From a virus: a stretch of DNA of 41,103 nucleotides. Shown here one piece after another: positions 14,956 through 22,071 of the stretch. Location of the stretch: the IMG/VR virus record IMGVR_UViG_3300028840_002380, positions 1 to 41,103 of that record; one strand, given 5' to 3'. Numbering within the stretch: position 1 is the first letter of the stretch; every line of letters begins with the position of its first letter. A program made the position numbers and the translations under genes. The notes under the pieces were generated by a model. The model made no database searches. It worked only from the letters and a program-made list of their open reading frames with translations, and was not told the origin of the DNA.

Positions 14956-15174
14956 TTAATGCGAATGCCACGGCGCCGGCTTCCGGGCGTCCGGTCGATC
15001 GCGGGCGGGTATTCCTTCGCACGTGAAAAACTGCCGGTCATCTTCGTGACGGAAGAACCGCTTCAGCCGGCGCATCGTGTCTTTCGCCTCTTTATGTGTG
15101 GCGTACGGTCCGCAGTCGCAGGTGTCGGGTATGCCGACGACCCATCAGCCATCAGGTTTGTGTGCGGTGGTCAT
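14956..15174 (-). pseudogene. Small gene interrupted by an in-frame TGA at codon 10
   Basis: The ATG at 15174 overlaps the previous stop as ATGA. The frame reads MTTAHKPDG, then TGA (15145-15147), then WVVGIPDTCDCGPYATHKEA and on to ...RRLKRFFRHEDDRQFF...WHSH with TAA at 14956, 73 codons in all. The part after the TGA is clearly protein-like and has no ATG or GTG start before codon 34. A single C-to-T change of CGA (Arg) to TGA would explain it. Possible readings: a nonsense mutation, a sequencing error, or readthrough. TGA is used as an ordinary stop by many neighbours, so genetic-code change is unlikely. Confidence 0.6.
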
Positions 15175-15458
15175 GCGGCGTGCCCATTCGCTTTGCGGGC
15201 GAGATCGCCCTCGATAACCTCGATCACACGTGAGATCCGCTCGCGGAGTTCCTCGGCCGGCACGCCCATTTCAAGCGTGCGGCGCAGGCCGATCAAAAGT
15301 CGAACATCGACGTGTGGCTCCTCTTCTTCGTAGTAGGTGCCCTTGTCGAGCACATGCCAGCCGATAGCCCGAAGATGGGTAATGTGCTCCCGTATTTCAT
15401 CGCCCGTGCCGGCAGGTCGAGCGATGGTCACTCGAATACGTTTCTTCCAGTCCGCCAT
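15171..15458 (-). CDS. Uncharacterised small early protein
   Basis: 95 residues; ATG 15458 with GAGGGTGTC upstream. The N-terminus is a basic beta strand (WKKRIRVTIARPAGTGDEI), followed by a predicted helix, an acidic patch (YYEEEEPHVDV) and two C-terminal helices (RRTLEMGVPAEELRERISRV). The form is that of a small alpha/beta protein of about one domain. No family recognised. It lies at the head of the early operon, overlapping the interrupted gene by four bases. Confidence 0.7.
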   Translation of the reverse strand: MADWKKRIRVTIARPAGTGDEIREHITHLRAIGWHVLDKGTYYEEEEPHVDVRLLIGLRRTLEMGVPAEELRERISRVIEVIEGDLARKANGHAA

Positions 15459-15613
15459 GACACCCTCGCTATGTCTGGGGTGGTAGTTACAGAAAAGAGC
15501 GGCGACCGATCAACCGACCAGCCGCCACTCTCACGCGAGGAGACCACCTGCAGACAACACCCCAGATCCTGTTCGGTGTGGTAGTGGTCGCGATAGAAAG
15601 AAGTGTTGTTCAT
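15428..15613 (-). CDS. Possible small early protein
   Basis: 61 codons, ATG 15613 preceded by GGGGATGACCG. The product opens MNNTSFYRDHYHTEQDLGCC and has no recognised family. It overlaps the next gene by 31 bases, more than usual here. It also overlaps, in another frame, the candidate at 15531-15776; at most one of the two is likely real along the shared stretch. Confidence 0.35.
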   Translation of the reverse strand: MNNTSFYRDHYHTEQDLGCCLQVVSSRESGGWSVDRSPLFSVTTTPDIARVSWRTGRNVFE

Positions 15614-15776
15614 CGGTCATCCCCGTCGCGTCTACGACAAGCTTAACCGACGATTTCGGCGTTTCGGGGGCCTCGCGAATTGATAAGAAACTTTGGCCGC
15701 CGCTGGCCGTCTCCGGCCGGGAGATCAGCCGGAAAAAAGACGGGAATTCCCTTGGGCCGTAACGACGAATAGCCAT
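15531..15776 (-). CDS. Possible small leader protein of the early operon
   Basis: 81 codons, ATG 15776 with only CACGGAA before it. It opens MAIRRYGPREFPSFFRLISR; the second half resembles frame noise over the 15428-15613 candidate. It is the first frame after the perfect -10-like TATAAT at 15837-15842, so it might be a leader gene. Evidence is weak. Confidence 0.25.
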   Translation of the reverse strand: MAIRRYGPREFPSFFRLISRPETASGGQSFLSIREAPETPKSSVKLVVDATGMTDEQHFFLSRPLPHRTGSGVLSAGGLLA

Positions 15777-15836
15777 TTCCGTGAAAAGCGCTACACGAAA
15801 ACCCCGGGAAAAACAGAGCGAAAGCGGCGCGCGAGA

Positions 15837-15842
15837 ATTATA
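15837..15842 (-). promoter_or_regulatory. Candidate -10 of the leftward early promoter
   Basis: Reading the minus strand, a perfect TATAAT occurs in an otherwise GC-rich gap upstream of the small early genes. No good -35 lies 16-18 bases upstream, so an activator or a different sigma factor may be needed. Its position between the integrase and the early operon is where a leftward early promoter is expected. Confidence 0.35.
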
Positions 15843-15868
15843 GCGGTACTCTCCGCCGAACCTGCCTT

Positions 15869-15890
15869 GCTTCGCCTTTTGCTTCGCCTT
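15869..15890 (+). repeat. 22-bp direct repeat, copy 1 (downstream of integrase)
   Basis: Identical to 16065-16086. Each copy is itself two 10-base GCTTCGCCTT units separated by TT. This copy lies about 38 bases beyond the integrase stop, between that gene and the candidate early promoter. Confidence 0.8.
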
Positions 15891-15906
15891 AGAATTGGCG
15901 ACACTA

Positions 15907-15931
15907 TAAGAGTTGACGCAAGCAAGACTTA
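15907..15931. other. Imperfect inverted repeat at the integrase stop (possible attP core)
   Basis: TAAGAGTT (15907-15914) and AAGACTTA (15924-15931) are imperfect inverted arms around a 9-base spacer GACGCAAGC. The right arm contains the integrase stop codon. Inverted arms of this size around a 7-9-base centre are the usual form of a tyrosine-recombinase core site, and attP commonly adjoins int. No host junction is present to confirm it. Confidence 0.4.
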
Positions 15932-17224
15932 CGGCCTGGCCGCACCATCCGCTCTGGGTGATTTCGTGGCCGGTCCTGACCGGCTCTGACCGCGGAAACC
16001 CTGGCTTTCAGGGGGTTTTCGTTCGGCAGGGCCGGCCACTGACCGCCCCTGACCGCCCCTGACTGCTTCGCCTTTTGCTTCGCCTTGGTTTTCCCCGGTC
16101 GCAAGCCGAAGCACGTTTTTCCCCATTAGTAGGGCTTTCGAGATATGGTCGTCTGTCACTTGAGCGTAGTGCCTGGTCGAGATTTTCGCAGAGTGGCCAA
16201 GCCAGGCGACCACAACATGTAGCGGGAATTCCTCCAGTAGCTCCGTCTCCCTGGTCGCCCGCATATTCTGCCAGGGCTTCGGCCAGAGCGCGATGCCTGC
16301 CCTGCGGCAGACGACCTGTAGGCGTGATGCAAGGCTCGCTTTCGTGAACCGGCGTCGCCCGAAAATGAGGGCCTCCCCAGGTTCCGCTCGATCCCAGAGC
16401 ACAGACAGAGTCTTTTCGATGGGCGGAAATAGAGGCACCGTCCGGCGTGAGTTGGTTTTGGGCGAGAACACATCCAGAAGCCCCTTTTCCCAGTTGACTT
16501 CCGCCCACTCCAGGCGGAGAATCTCACTGGGACACCGGAGCCCACCATACCTCGCCAAGCAGACGATCGCCCGGAATCCAGGGTCAGAGATCTCCGCCAG
16601 CACTTGCGCGGTTAGGTTGGCGTCGACGAAGAAATCGCGATTCCGATTCACTTCCCGGGAACACTTCAGGCCATCGAATGGATTGCTTGGCACCCAGCGG
16701 TTGTCAATCGCAAACCGGAAAAGTTGCCTCGCACGCCGAATCCGACGATCAGCCGTCGCCGTCGCCAGTCCGCCCCCCCCCCTCAGATTGCCATTTTCGG
16801 GGAGCCAAAGCTGATAGTCGCGTGCTTCGCGCGGGCTGATCAACCCTGGTGGGCAATCGCCGAAGTAGACAAGCAGACTCCGGCACGTCTCCTGTAGATT
16901 CCGTCGCGTGCCATCCTTGCCGGGGTATTCCTTCTCGAAAGCCGCAAATAGCTCCGTGAGGGTTGCTACCGCCCTTGGTTCAACCAGGCCGAGGGCGGCA
17001 AGTTTCGCGTGCAGCTTCACAGACAGACTGCCGACCCACCTCGCAGTTTCGAGATCAGGAGCCTGCTGCATTGCCTGCGCGGCCAGAAGGCGGTCGACCC
17101 GGCCCTTTATGGTGCTCGCGGCCTCCCGCGTGACCTTTCCCAGGCGGAGAGTCTGACGTTTTCCCGCGAGGCCCCTGAATTGAATCCACTGGTGCCCATT
17201 CGGACGGCTGGTGATCGACGACAC
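15929..17224 (-). CDS. int: Tyrosine-recombinase integrase (planctomycete type)
   Basis: 431 residues from GTG 17224, chosen because GGAG stands 6 bases upstream and just after the excisionase stop. An upstream ATG at 17287 would overlap that gene by 62 bases. Catalytic set: R230 in RYGGLRCPSE, K256 in FSPKTNSRR, R322 in NMRATRETEL where Asn replaces the usual His of HxxR, H344 in WLGHS and Y353 in STRHYAQV. The core-binding domain is at about 85-190. After residue 385 there is a low-complexity tail rich in Gly, Arg and Pro, encoded over tandem GACCGCCCCT units and one copy of the 22-bp repeat. It integrates the phage genome. Confidence 0.93.
   Translation of the reverse strand: MSSITSRPNGHQWIQFRGLAGKRQTLRLGKVTREAASTIKGRVDRLLAAQAMQQAPDLETARWVGSLSVKLHAKLAALGLVEPRAVATLTELFAAFEKEYPGKDGTRRNLQETCRSLLVYFGDCPPGLISPREARDYQLWLPENGNLRGGGGLATATADRRIRRARQLFRFAIDNRWVPSNPFDGLKCSREVNRNRDFFVDANLTAQVLAEISDPGFRAIVCLARYGGLRCPSEILRLEWAEVNWEKGLLDVFSPKTNSRRTVPLFPPIEKTLSVLWDRAEPGEALIFGRRRFTKASLASRLQVVCRRAGIALWPKPWQNMRATRETELLEEFPLHVVVAWLGHSAKISTRHYAQVTDDHISKALLMGKNVLRLATGENQGEAKGEAVRGGQGRSVAGPAERKPPESQGFRGQSRSGPATKSPRADGAARP
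16065..16086 (+). repeat. 22-bp direct repeat, copy 2 (inside integrase 3' end)
   Basis: Exact copy of 15869-15890, 196 bases away. It is preceded on the plus strand by two tandem GACCGCCCCT units (16041-16060). Here the repeat is translated on the minus strand as part of the integrase tail (EAKGEA). Possible arm-type sites for integrase or excisionase. Confidence 0.8.
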
Positions 17225-17225
17225 G

Positions 17226-17537
17226 TTAAGCTCCCTTTTCCTCTCTACGGAGATAAGCGTCAAGGCTCTTGCGAGTGTAGCGGACACAGCCGCCCACTGA
17301 AACGGTCTTGATTTCCCCTCTGTCTTTCAGCCGACGTAACGTGCGCTCGCTGACTGCCATGTACTCGACGGCGTCGGCGGTCGACAGGCACGCCGGGCCG
17401 GTGCCTCCGTTCTGCTCGCGTTCAGCCTCGATGCGCCCGAGACTACTGCGGACCAGAGCGTCAATGAAGCCCGCGAAGGCCTCTAGGATGACAGCTCTAT
17501 CGTCTATGCACGTATTGACCTTTCTTCCGGCAACCAT
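17226..17537 (-). CDS. Excisionase-like MerR/HTH_17 DNA-binding protein
   Basis: 103 residues from ATG 17537, GAGG 7 bases upstream. The N-terminal half is helical. The C-terminal half is the excisionase-family winged HTH: LSTADAVEYMAVSERTLRRL followed by KDRGEIKTVSVGGCVRYTRK and SLDAYLRREE. Such proteins bend DNA at att sites and set the direction of integrase, or repress it. One base separates its stop from the integrase GTG, so the two are co-expressed. It is transcribed divergently from the rightward RNA locus at 17560. Confidence 0.88.
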   Translation of the reverse strand: MVAGRKVNTCIDDRAVILEAFAGFIDALVRSSLGRIEAEREQNGGTGPACLSTADAVEYMAVSERTLRRLKDRGEIKTVSVGGCVRYTRKSLDAYLRREEKGA

Positions 17538-17559
17538 GATTATACCTCGACGGTAGCTG

Positions 17560-17587
17560 TTGACGCCACCGCCGGATATGCTATCTT
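17560..17587 (+). promoter_or_regulatory. Rightward sigma-70-type promoter of the putative structured RNA
   Basis: TTGACG (17560-17565), a 16-base spacer, and TATCTT (17582-17587) preceded by TG-C, an extended -10. It is the best promoter match I noticed in the intergenic regions and points rightward, away from the excisionase start 23 bases away. The expected transcript start is near 17594. Confidence 0.6.
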
Positions 17588-17593
17588 GTAACT

Positions 17594-17997
17594 GGGGCCG
17601 GCGATGGCTCTCCTGGAAATGCCGAACCGGGATCTTTGTGCCGGCCGGCAACGATAGTTGGGACCTCGCTTGGCCCCGTCTTAGTTCATTCGCCCTCCCG
17701 CTTTCTAGGCAGAATAGTCAAACTGTCCGGGCGTAGATTCTCTGCGGCGGTGCCCGAGCTGTGGACGGCCCAGCGGAGAAACCGAGACCGAAGCGCGGTA
17801 GAGTTGATCACCTGCATGGTGAGCACCCCGCGGTAGCCACGAAAAAGAGATGAGCTGATCTGGGAGAAGTGGTAACGTCCGTGCGGACGTCGGGAAAACC
17901 CGCTGAGGCGAGGGCATCCGTTCATGGTTTGCTCCATGAATCCGGGCTTTCGCGGAGGGGCGCCGTGCTGGTGTTCGTGCACCAGCCGGCGTTTTTT
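17594..17997 (+). ncRNA. Putative structured phage RNA, about 400 nt
   Basis: Between a good rightward promoter and a strong intrinsic terminator there is no convincing ORF, but many stems. TTCTCTGC (17738-17745) pairs with GCGGAGAA (17773-17780). TCACC (17808-17812) pairs with GGTGA (17818-17822). GCCAC (17836-17840) pairs with GTGGT (17869-17873) and encloses AGAT/ATCT. ACGTCC-GTGC-GGACGT is at 17875-17890, CGGG-AAAA-CCCG at 17891-17902, and TTCATGG/CCATGAA at 17921-17940 with a six-base loop. TCCG/CGGA is at 17941-17956, and the terminator stem follows. It does not resemble tRNA, tmRNA, RNase P or 6S RNA. Large ornate RNAs (GOLLD, ROOL) are known from phages, but I see no match to them. 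Confidence 0.55.
17961..17997 (+). terminator. Strong intrinsic terminator ending the structured RNA
   Basis: A 12-bp stem with one bulged T: CGCCG-T-GCTGGTG, loop TTCGTG, CACCAGC-CGGCG, then six T (17992-17997). It works only for rightward transcription. It separates the RNA locus from the secreted-protein gene that starts at 18232. Confidence 0.75.
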
Positions 17998-18130
17998 CTC
18001 CACGTTGGGGTGGAATTGCGACTGCTCGCTGGGTGGCTGGAAACTCTTCCTCTACTACCTTTATAGCATAATCCGCAGTCACTTACAAGCCCCCCGCTCG
18101 TAAAACCCCAGAAAAGACCACACAGAGCCC

Positions 18131-18159
18131 TTCCCGAATGTCCCGATCTCTGGTACTAT
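18131..18159 (+). promoter_or_regulatory. Candidate promoter of the rightward secreted-protein gene
   Basis: An extended -10, TGGTACTAT (TACTAT at 18154-18159), lies 17 bases after a weak -35, TTCCCG (18131-18136). The expected start near 18166 puts the hairpin at 18175-18207 close to the 5' end of the message. Confidence 0.4.
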
Positions 18160-18174
18160 AGGAGGGGGGCACAG

Positions 18175-18207
18175 CGATAGGTTGCCGGCGACCACGGCTG
18201 CCTATCG
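18175..18207 (+). promoter_or_regulatory. 5'-UTR stem-loop before the secreted-protein gene
   Basis: CGATAGG (18175-18181) pairs perfectly with CCTATCG (18201-18207); inside it GCCG pairs with CGGC around a seven-base loop. It ends about 10 bases before the GGGGAGGG ribosome site. It may stabilise the message or control translation. Confidence 0.45.
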
Positions 18208-18231
18208 GTAAAGAAAGGGGAGGGTGTGGCA

Positions 18232-18963
18232 ATGAAATATCAGGCGCTTTTCGCGTGCGTTTTTCTGGCTCCGTGTGTGGCATTGGCGCAGCAGGGTACG
18301 TTTTCCGGGCGAGCAGCCGAACTTCTCGGCGGCCACCGGACGCCAGTTCGCGTGAAGCCACCGGCCGTACTCACGGTCAAAAACATCGAGAAGTACCTCG
18401 GGGAACAGCAGCAACTGCTCAGGGCAGCACAGCGTGGCCGCCCCTCACGGCTCGCGAAATCGCCAGTGTCGTACGATGTGAAGCGGAAACGCTTCACCTA
18501 CCGAACGATTCAAAATAAGAAGGCAGAAGTGAAACGCCTGGAATCCCTGCTTGGCACCTTACCGCAGATTCACCGTTACGCCCATCAGGCGGGGCAAATC
18601 GGCAGCCTAACGGGCCCCCGCACGCGATTCACAATAGAGGAGATTGACACTGAAAAGGCATTTATCATCCAATACACGCCGCATGGTGGCTGGAACTTCT
18701 GGCTTGTCGGCCCAATCGTGAAGACATTCCAGAAGGGCCCCCTATTGGCTATGCGTAATGGTCGACCCGCCGAGCGTCAAATTCCCGGTGCCTTTAGAAT
18801 TACAGGACAACAGGCGGGGCCCGCCCGTTACAGCAAAGGATTGTTTGATGTCGTGGAGCCCTACAATCTAGCACCACACTACAAGAAACTGGGAATCGCA
18901 AGAAAAGAAAAAGACAAAAAGAAGACCGCGCCGAGAACACGCAGTAAGCCCAGAGAGAAGTAG
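18232..18963 (+). CDS. Secreted basic protein, the only rightward gene (possible moron)
   Basis: 243 residues from ATG 18232, GGGGAGGG 7 bases upstream; a GTG two codons earlier is less well placed. A signal peptide with an ALA-QQ cleavage site spans about 1-19 (MKYQALFACVFLAPCVALAQ). Mature features: GTFSGRAAELLGG near the N-terminus, a basic helical middle, a mixed strand region with HGGWNFWLVGP, and a lysine/arginine-rich tail (KEKDKKKTAPRTRSKPREK). No enzyme motif. It has its own promoter and lies opposite in direction to the phage operon next to int, the usual place for lysogenic-conversion genes. It would be exported to the periplasm or outside. Confidence 0.75.
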   Translation: MKYQALFACVFLAPCVALAQQGTFSGRAAELLGGHRTPVRVKPPAVLTVKNIEKYLGEQQQLLRAAQRGRPSRLAKSPVSYDVKRKRFTYRTIQNKKAEVKRLESLLGTLPQIHRYAHQAGQIGSLTGPRTRFTIEEIDTEKAFIIQYTPHGGWNFWLVGPIVKTFQKGPLLAMRNGRPAERQIPGAFRITGQQAGPARYSKGLFDVVEPYNLAPHYKKLGIARKEKDKKKTAPRTRSKPREK

Positions 18964-19098
18964 GTCGGGGGAGAATCGCAACACAAGCCACCATACGCGC
19001 CCGCGTGGCCTGTGGAGCGACGTTGGCGTCACCGGAGGCAGAACTGCCCTCAGCCGCAGAGCGCCGCTACTGGGCCACTGAGGAGCCAGAATAGCACA

Positions 19099-19359
19099 CT
19101 ACAGGGCGGCCGGTTCCAGGGTGATGACCTGGTCGTCTCTTTCGACCGCCTCGACGGCCGTCTTAGCCGCTTGCCGCTTCTCGAAAAGAAACACCCAATC
19201 AATGGGGGTCTGCCGCAATTTCTCGTCAATCCATTCGTCTGCCGTATAGAGCGGCGCGCCGGTTTTGTCGTCAACCGGAATCGGATAGAGAGTGACAACA
19301 GCCTCGGCGACACGGGTTAAGTGCTCGTCTGGAATCTGAAAGCAAATCCGTTTCGGCAT
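19099..19359 (-). CDS. Small phage protein after the tail fibre
   Basis: 86 residues: MPKRICFQIPDEHLTRVAEA, a short strand pair, then TADEWIDEKLRQTPIDWVFL and a helical end (KRQAAKTAVEAVERDD). Small helical proteins with a D-E-W-x-x-E motif are common at the end of phage tail operons; function unknown. It is the last gene of the leftward structural operon. The 135 bases between it and the convergent secreted-protein gene hold weak hairpins but no T-run, so I see no clear terminator. Confidence 0.75.
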   Translation of the reverse strand: MPKRICFQIPDEHLTRVAEAVVTLYPIPVDDKTGAPLYTADEWIDEKLRQTPIDWVFLFEKRQAAKTAVEAVERDDQVITLEPAAL

Positions 19360-19373
19360 GACTGCACCTCGAA

Positions 19374-22052
19374 TCAGGCGAGTGTATAAACTGGAAGGAA
19401 GTAGTCTTGATCGGTGATCTGGTCGCCGTCGTCCTGGACTTCAATCTTGACCCAGCCGGCAAGCGTGGCGGTGGTCACGTCGCCATTGTCGACGATGGAG
19501 CGGGAAAGGTCGGCAGCAGCGGCGGTGCCAATGACTTTGAGGAAGGGCTCGTCAACGTCTTTCTGCTCAAGGGTCTGAACCGGGATTGCAGCGGTAGTGC
19601 TCGCCTGGGAGGCGTGGAGCGGGGTCGTTGGCGCCACTCCCACGCCCAGGTAGCCGCCGGTGAAGGTGAAGTCCCCGGTATCCACGTTGAAAACAAAATC
19701 AGACCCGTCATGGGAGATCTGGCCATCGCCTCCGGATGTCGCTCCAAACTGGAGCTCTTTCGAGTTGGCGGGAATCCAGAGGTGGCCGTCTTTGTTGATT
19801 CTGAGTCGTTCCGTTCCCGCGGTGACAAACCGAATTGCCTTACTGTCGGCGGAAACGGTTGAAAAACCGAAGATGTCAATACAGGAACGGGAAGCAAGGT
19901 TTGTGCCTCCACCTGCCGACAGGCGAAGAAAGCCGGCGTCTGAAGCTTTTGAATCCGAGTAGCCACGTAGCTCCCCATCAAGTGACGCAACAGTAATCGC
20001 CGGAATCGAAGAGGTGGCGTCAAGCGTCGAGTTCTGGAGTGCGGCCACACCGTCGGCAAGGTGGAAATCCTCGTAGGGTGCGTTTGTATAGATCCCAAAG
20101 GTTCCGCCCGAGAAGTAGAAGCTCCCAGAGGTGAGGGTAAAGGCTCCATCTGAGCCATCCCACCCGATAGACAGTTGGTCCCCACCGCCAAAGTTCACCT
20201 CATCCGCGAGCGAAACTGTAACCGTGCCCCCGCCGTTGTCGGTGACCGTGAAATCGCCGGAGTCGAACTGAAGCACGCTGACCCGCTGCACTATCGGGCT
20301 GTCGTCCGTTTCTTTGACGGTCAGGGCGTCCGGGCCGGTAACGCCAACGATCACGACGTGGTTGGTGGCATCCTTCTGGAATGTGATCGGGTAGTTGTAG
20401 GTGAAGTTATAGGGGTTGGCGTCTTCGAGCTTGATCTTGCCGACCGGCTCGAAGAGGCCGGAATCGGTCCCCTCGATCATCACTGGTGCCTCTACGTCGA
20501 CGATATACCAGAGGTTTTCCTGCCGGTCGTACGCAACAACCACCCGATCGCCAGATTCGATCTTCTCGTAGTACCAGTTGAATGCTTCAATGTCGCAACC
20601 AGAATCCTCGACACCCGAGAAGCTACCGCCAAACACTTTCCACCAGAGATCGACGGTCACCCGATCGCCGGCCACGACGTCCGCTTTCGTCTTGCCAACT
20701 CCAAAGATCTTGAAACAGCCCTCGATATACTCCCATCGTTTGCGGACCTCGGACCACTTCGCAAACCCAAAAGATCCCTTGTGACCGACTGCGCCCTTAC
20801 GGCCGATGCCCGGGTAGTAGGCTGAGACGTTCTCTGTCTCCCACTCGCCCGGGAGATAGATCCACACTGGCGGTGAGCCGGGTTCGTCGAGGAACTCAGC
20901 CTTGAATCGGACCGGCCAAGTTTCGTCCCCATTCTGGAGAAAGTCGTCGTCGACTACCTCGAATTGCCGAATCGGCGGCGCCTCATCGATCGCGTATAGC
21001 GGCCGTTCATCGCCCGACACGTCCAGCAGGCCGAGTAGTTTTCCCTTGTAGGGGTCCCATGCCGGCAGTAAATTGACCTTCTCCTCATCGAGCGTGCCGG
21101 TTACTACAGTAGCGGTGGTTGATTCAGCGGTTGCGCCTGAAGTGGCTCCGGTGATCGTGCGATCGCCCGGCGTGCCCTCGGCCTCGAAATCAGCAGATCC
21201 CTCCTCCAGGTGAATGTAGAGGTCCGTGCCGTCATCCTCGAAAAGCCAGCCACTCGCACCGGTCACCTCTTGCGTCACGTACTCGCCGGGCGTGAAGGTG
21301 CCGACCTTGCCAGAATAGGTGACCTTGACGAGGGCTTCCGGCCGGTGGCGAAGTGGCAGAATCCAGCAGTCTTCCTTGACCTCCAGAAGACCCTCGCGGA
21401 GATCACCGCCCTGCTTCGGGTCGAGGTGCACTACCTTGCCGTCGAACACACCCGATGCGTTGACCGTGGCATACCGCTTGCCGGTGTCGGGCTGGATCTG
21501 CACCAGCTCGGTACGGTGGCTGAGGTTACCGAACCGGATTAGGGCCCGGCGTACGCCCGTCCCCGATTCCTTCCAGAGAATGAGAGCAGCCCCGTCGGTG
21601 CCACTTTCGAGGGCGCCGCGGTCGCCATCCTTGATGTCGGCATGATCGTGGTTCTCGTCACTGACGTCTATCCTCGCAACGCAGACGCCAGCGACGCAGG
21701 CCGTGGCGATCTTGCCGGCCTTGGCGGGTTCCAGGAAGACAACGAACTTGCCTTCGTGGGTGCCGGCGGCCGGCGTCACGCCCTTAATGATCGGCCCAGC
21801 CTTGAAGGCATCAAGATTTGCAGACGGCAGCGGGAAGACGGTATCAACACCCAGCACGCTGAACCGGTCGAGGTCATAGGCAGTAGTGTTCTTGACCTGC
21901 AGGATCGTCGCCTGCCAGTTGTCTCGCAGTGGCGTGCGGCTGGTGCTGGACTGGAGGCGCTGGACGTACTCCGCCGCATCCACGAAAGAATTATGGGCAG
22001 CCGCGGAAGGTGCCCATGGCTGCCCTGGCTTGACTTTCTGAGCTGAAGGCAT
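19374..22052 (-). CDS. Large tail fibre / receptor-binding protein
   Basis: 892 residues from ATG 22052 (MPSAQKVKPGQPWAPS), with only a weak ribosome site. The N-terminal part (about 1-350) is beta-rich and includes a short KVTYSGKVGTFTPGEYVTQE repeat-like unit. The middle has aromatic strands (IEAFNWYYEKIESGDRVVVA). The C-terminal 300 residues carry fibre-type sequence: RVSVLQFDSGDFTVTDNGGG, ERLRINKDGHLWIP, and YLGVGVAPTTPLH, a phrase common in phage tail fibres and trimeric adhesins. No chaperone domain recognised. It lies just after the tailspike gene, so the virion may carry two host-contact proteins. Confidence 0.82.
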   Translation of the reverse strand: MPSAQKVKPGQPWAPSAAAHNSFVDAAEYVQRLQSSTSRTPLRDNWQATILQVKNTTAYDLDRFSVLGVDTVFPLPSANLDAFKAGPIIKGVTPAAGTHEGKFVVFLEPAKAGKIATACVAGVCVARIDVSDENHDHADIKDGDRGALESGTDGAALILWKESGTGVRRALIRFGNLSHRTELVQIQPDTGKRYATVNASGVFDGKVVHLDPKQGGDLREGLLEVKEDCWILPLRHRPEALVKVTYSGKVGTFTPGEYVTQEVTGASGWLFEDDGTDLYIHLEEGSADFEAEGTPGDRTITGATSGATAESTTATVVTGTLDEEKVNLLPAWDPYKGKLLGLLDVSGDERPLYAIDEAPPIRQFEVVDDDFLQNGDETWPVRFKAEFLDEPGSPPVWIYLPGEWETENVSAYYPGIGRKGAVGHKGSFGFAKWSEVRKRWEYIEGCFKIFGVGKTKADVVAGDRVTVDLWWKVFGGSFSGVEDSGCDIEAFNWYYEKIESGDRVVVAYDRQENLWYIVDVEAPVMIEGTDSGLFEPVGKIKLEDANPYNFTYNYPITFQKDATNHVVIVGVTGPDALTVKETDDSPIVQRVSVLQFDSGDFTVTDNGGGTVTVSLADEVNFGGGDQLSIGWDGSDGAFTLTSGSFYFSGGTFGIYTNAPYEDFHLADGVAALQNSTLDATSSIPAITVASLDGELRGYSDSKASDAGFLRLSAGGGTNLASRSCIDIFGFSTVSADSKAIRFVTAGTERLRINKDGHLWIPANSKELQFGATSGGDGQISHDGSDFVFNVDTGDFTFTGGYLGVGVAPTTPLHASQASTTAAIPVQTLEQKDVDEPFLKVIGTAAAADLSRSIVDNGDVTTATLAGWVKIEVQDDGDQITDQDYFLPVYTLA

Positions 22053-22071
22053 TGCGTGATCTCGCCTGTTG

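Noticed and set aside
17686-18003. Minus-strand frames of 105 and 125 codons over the structured-RNA locus
   Set aside because: No ribosome site, arginine/proline/serine-biased shadow composition, the two frames overlap each other, and the promoter, stems and terminator on the other strand explain the region better.
17636-18066. Plus-strand frames of 65-66 codons within the RNA locus
   Set aside because: No ribosome sites; one reads straight through the terminator stem. A very short peptide in the RNA cannot be fully excluded.
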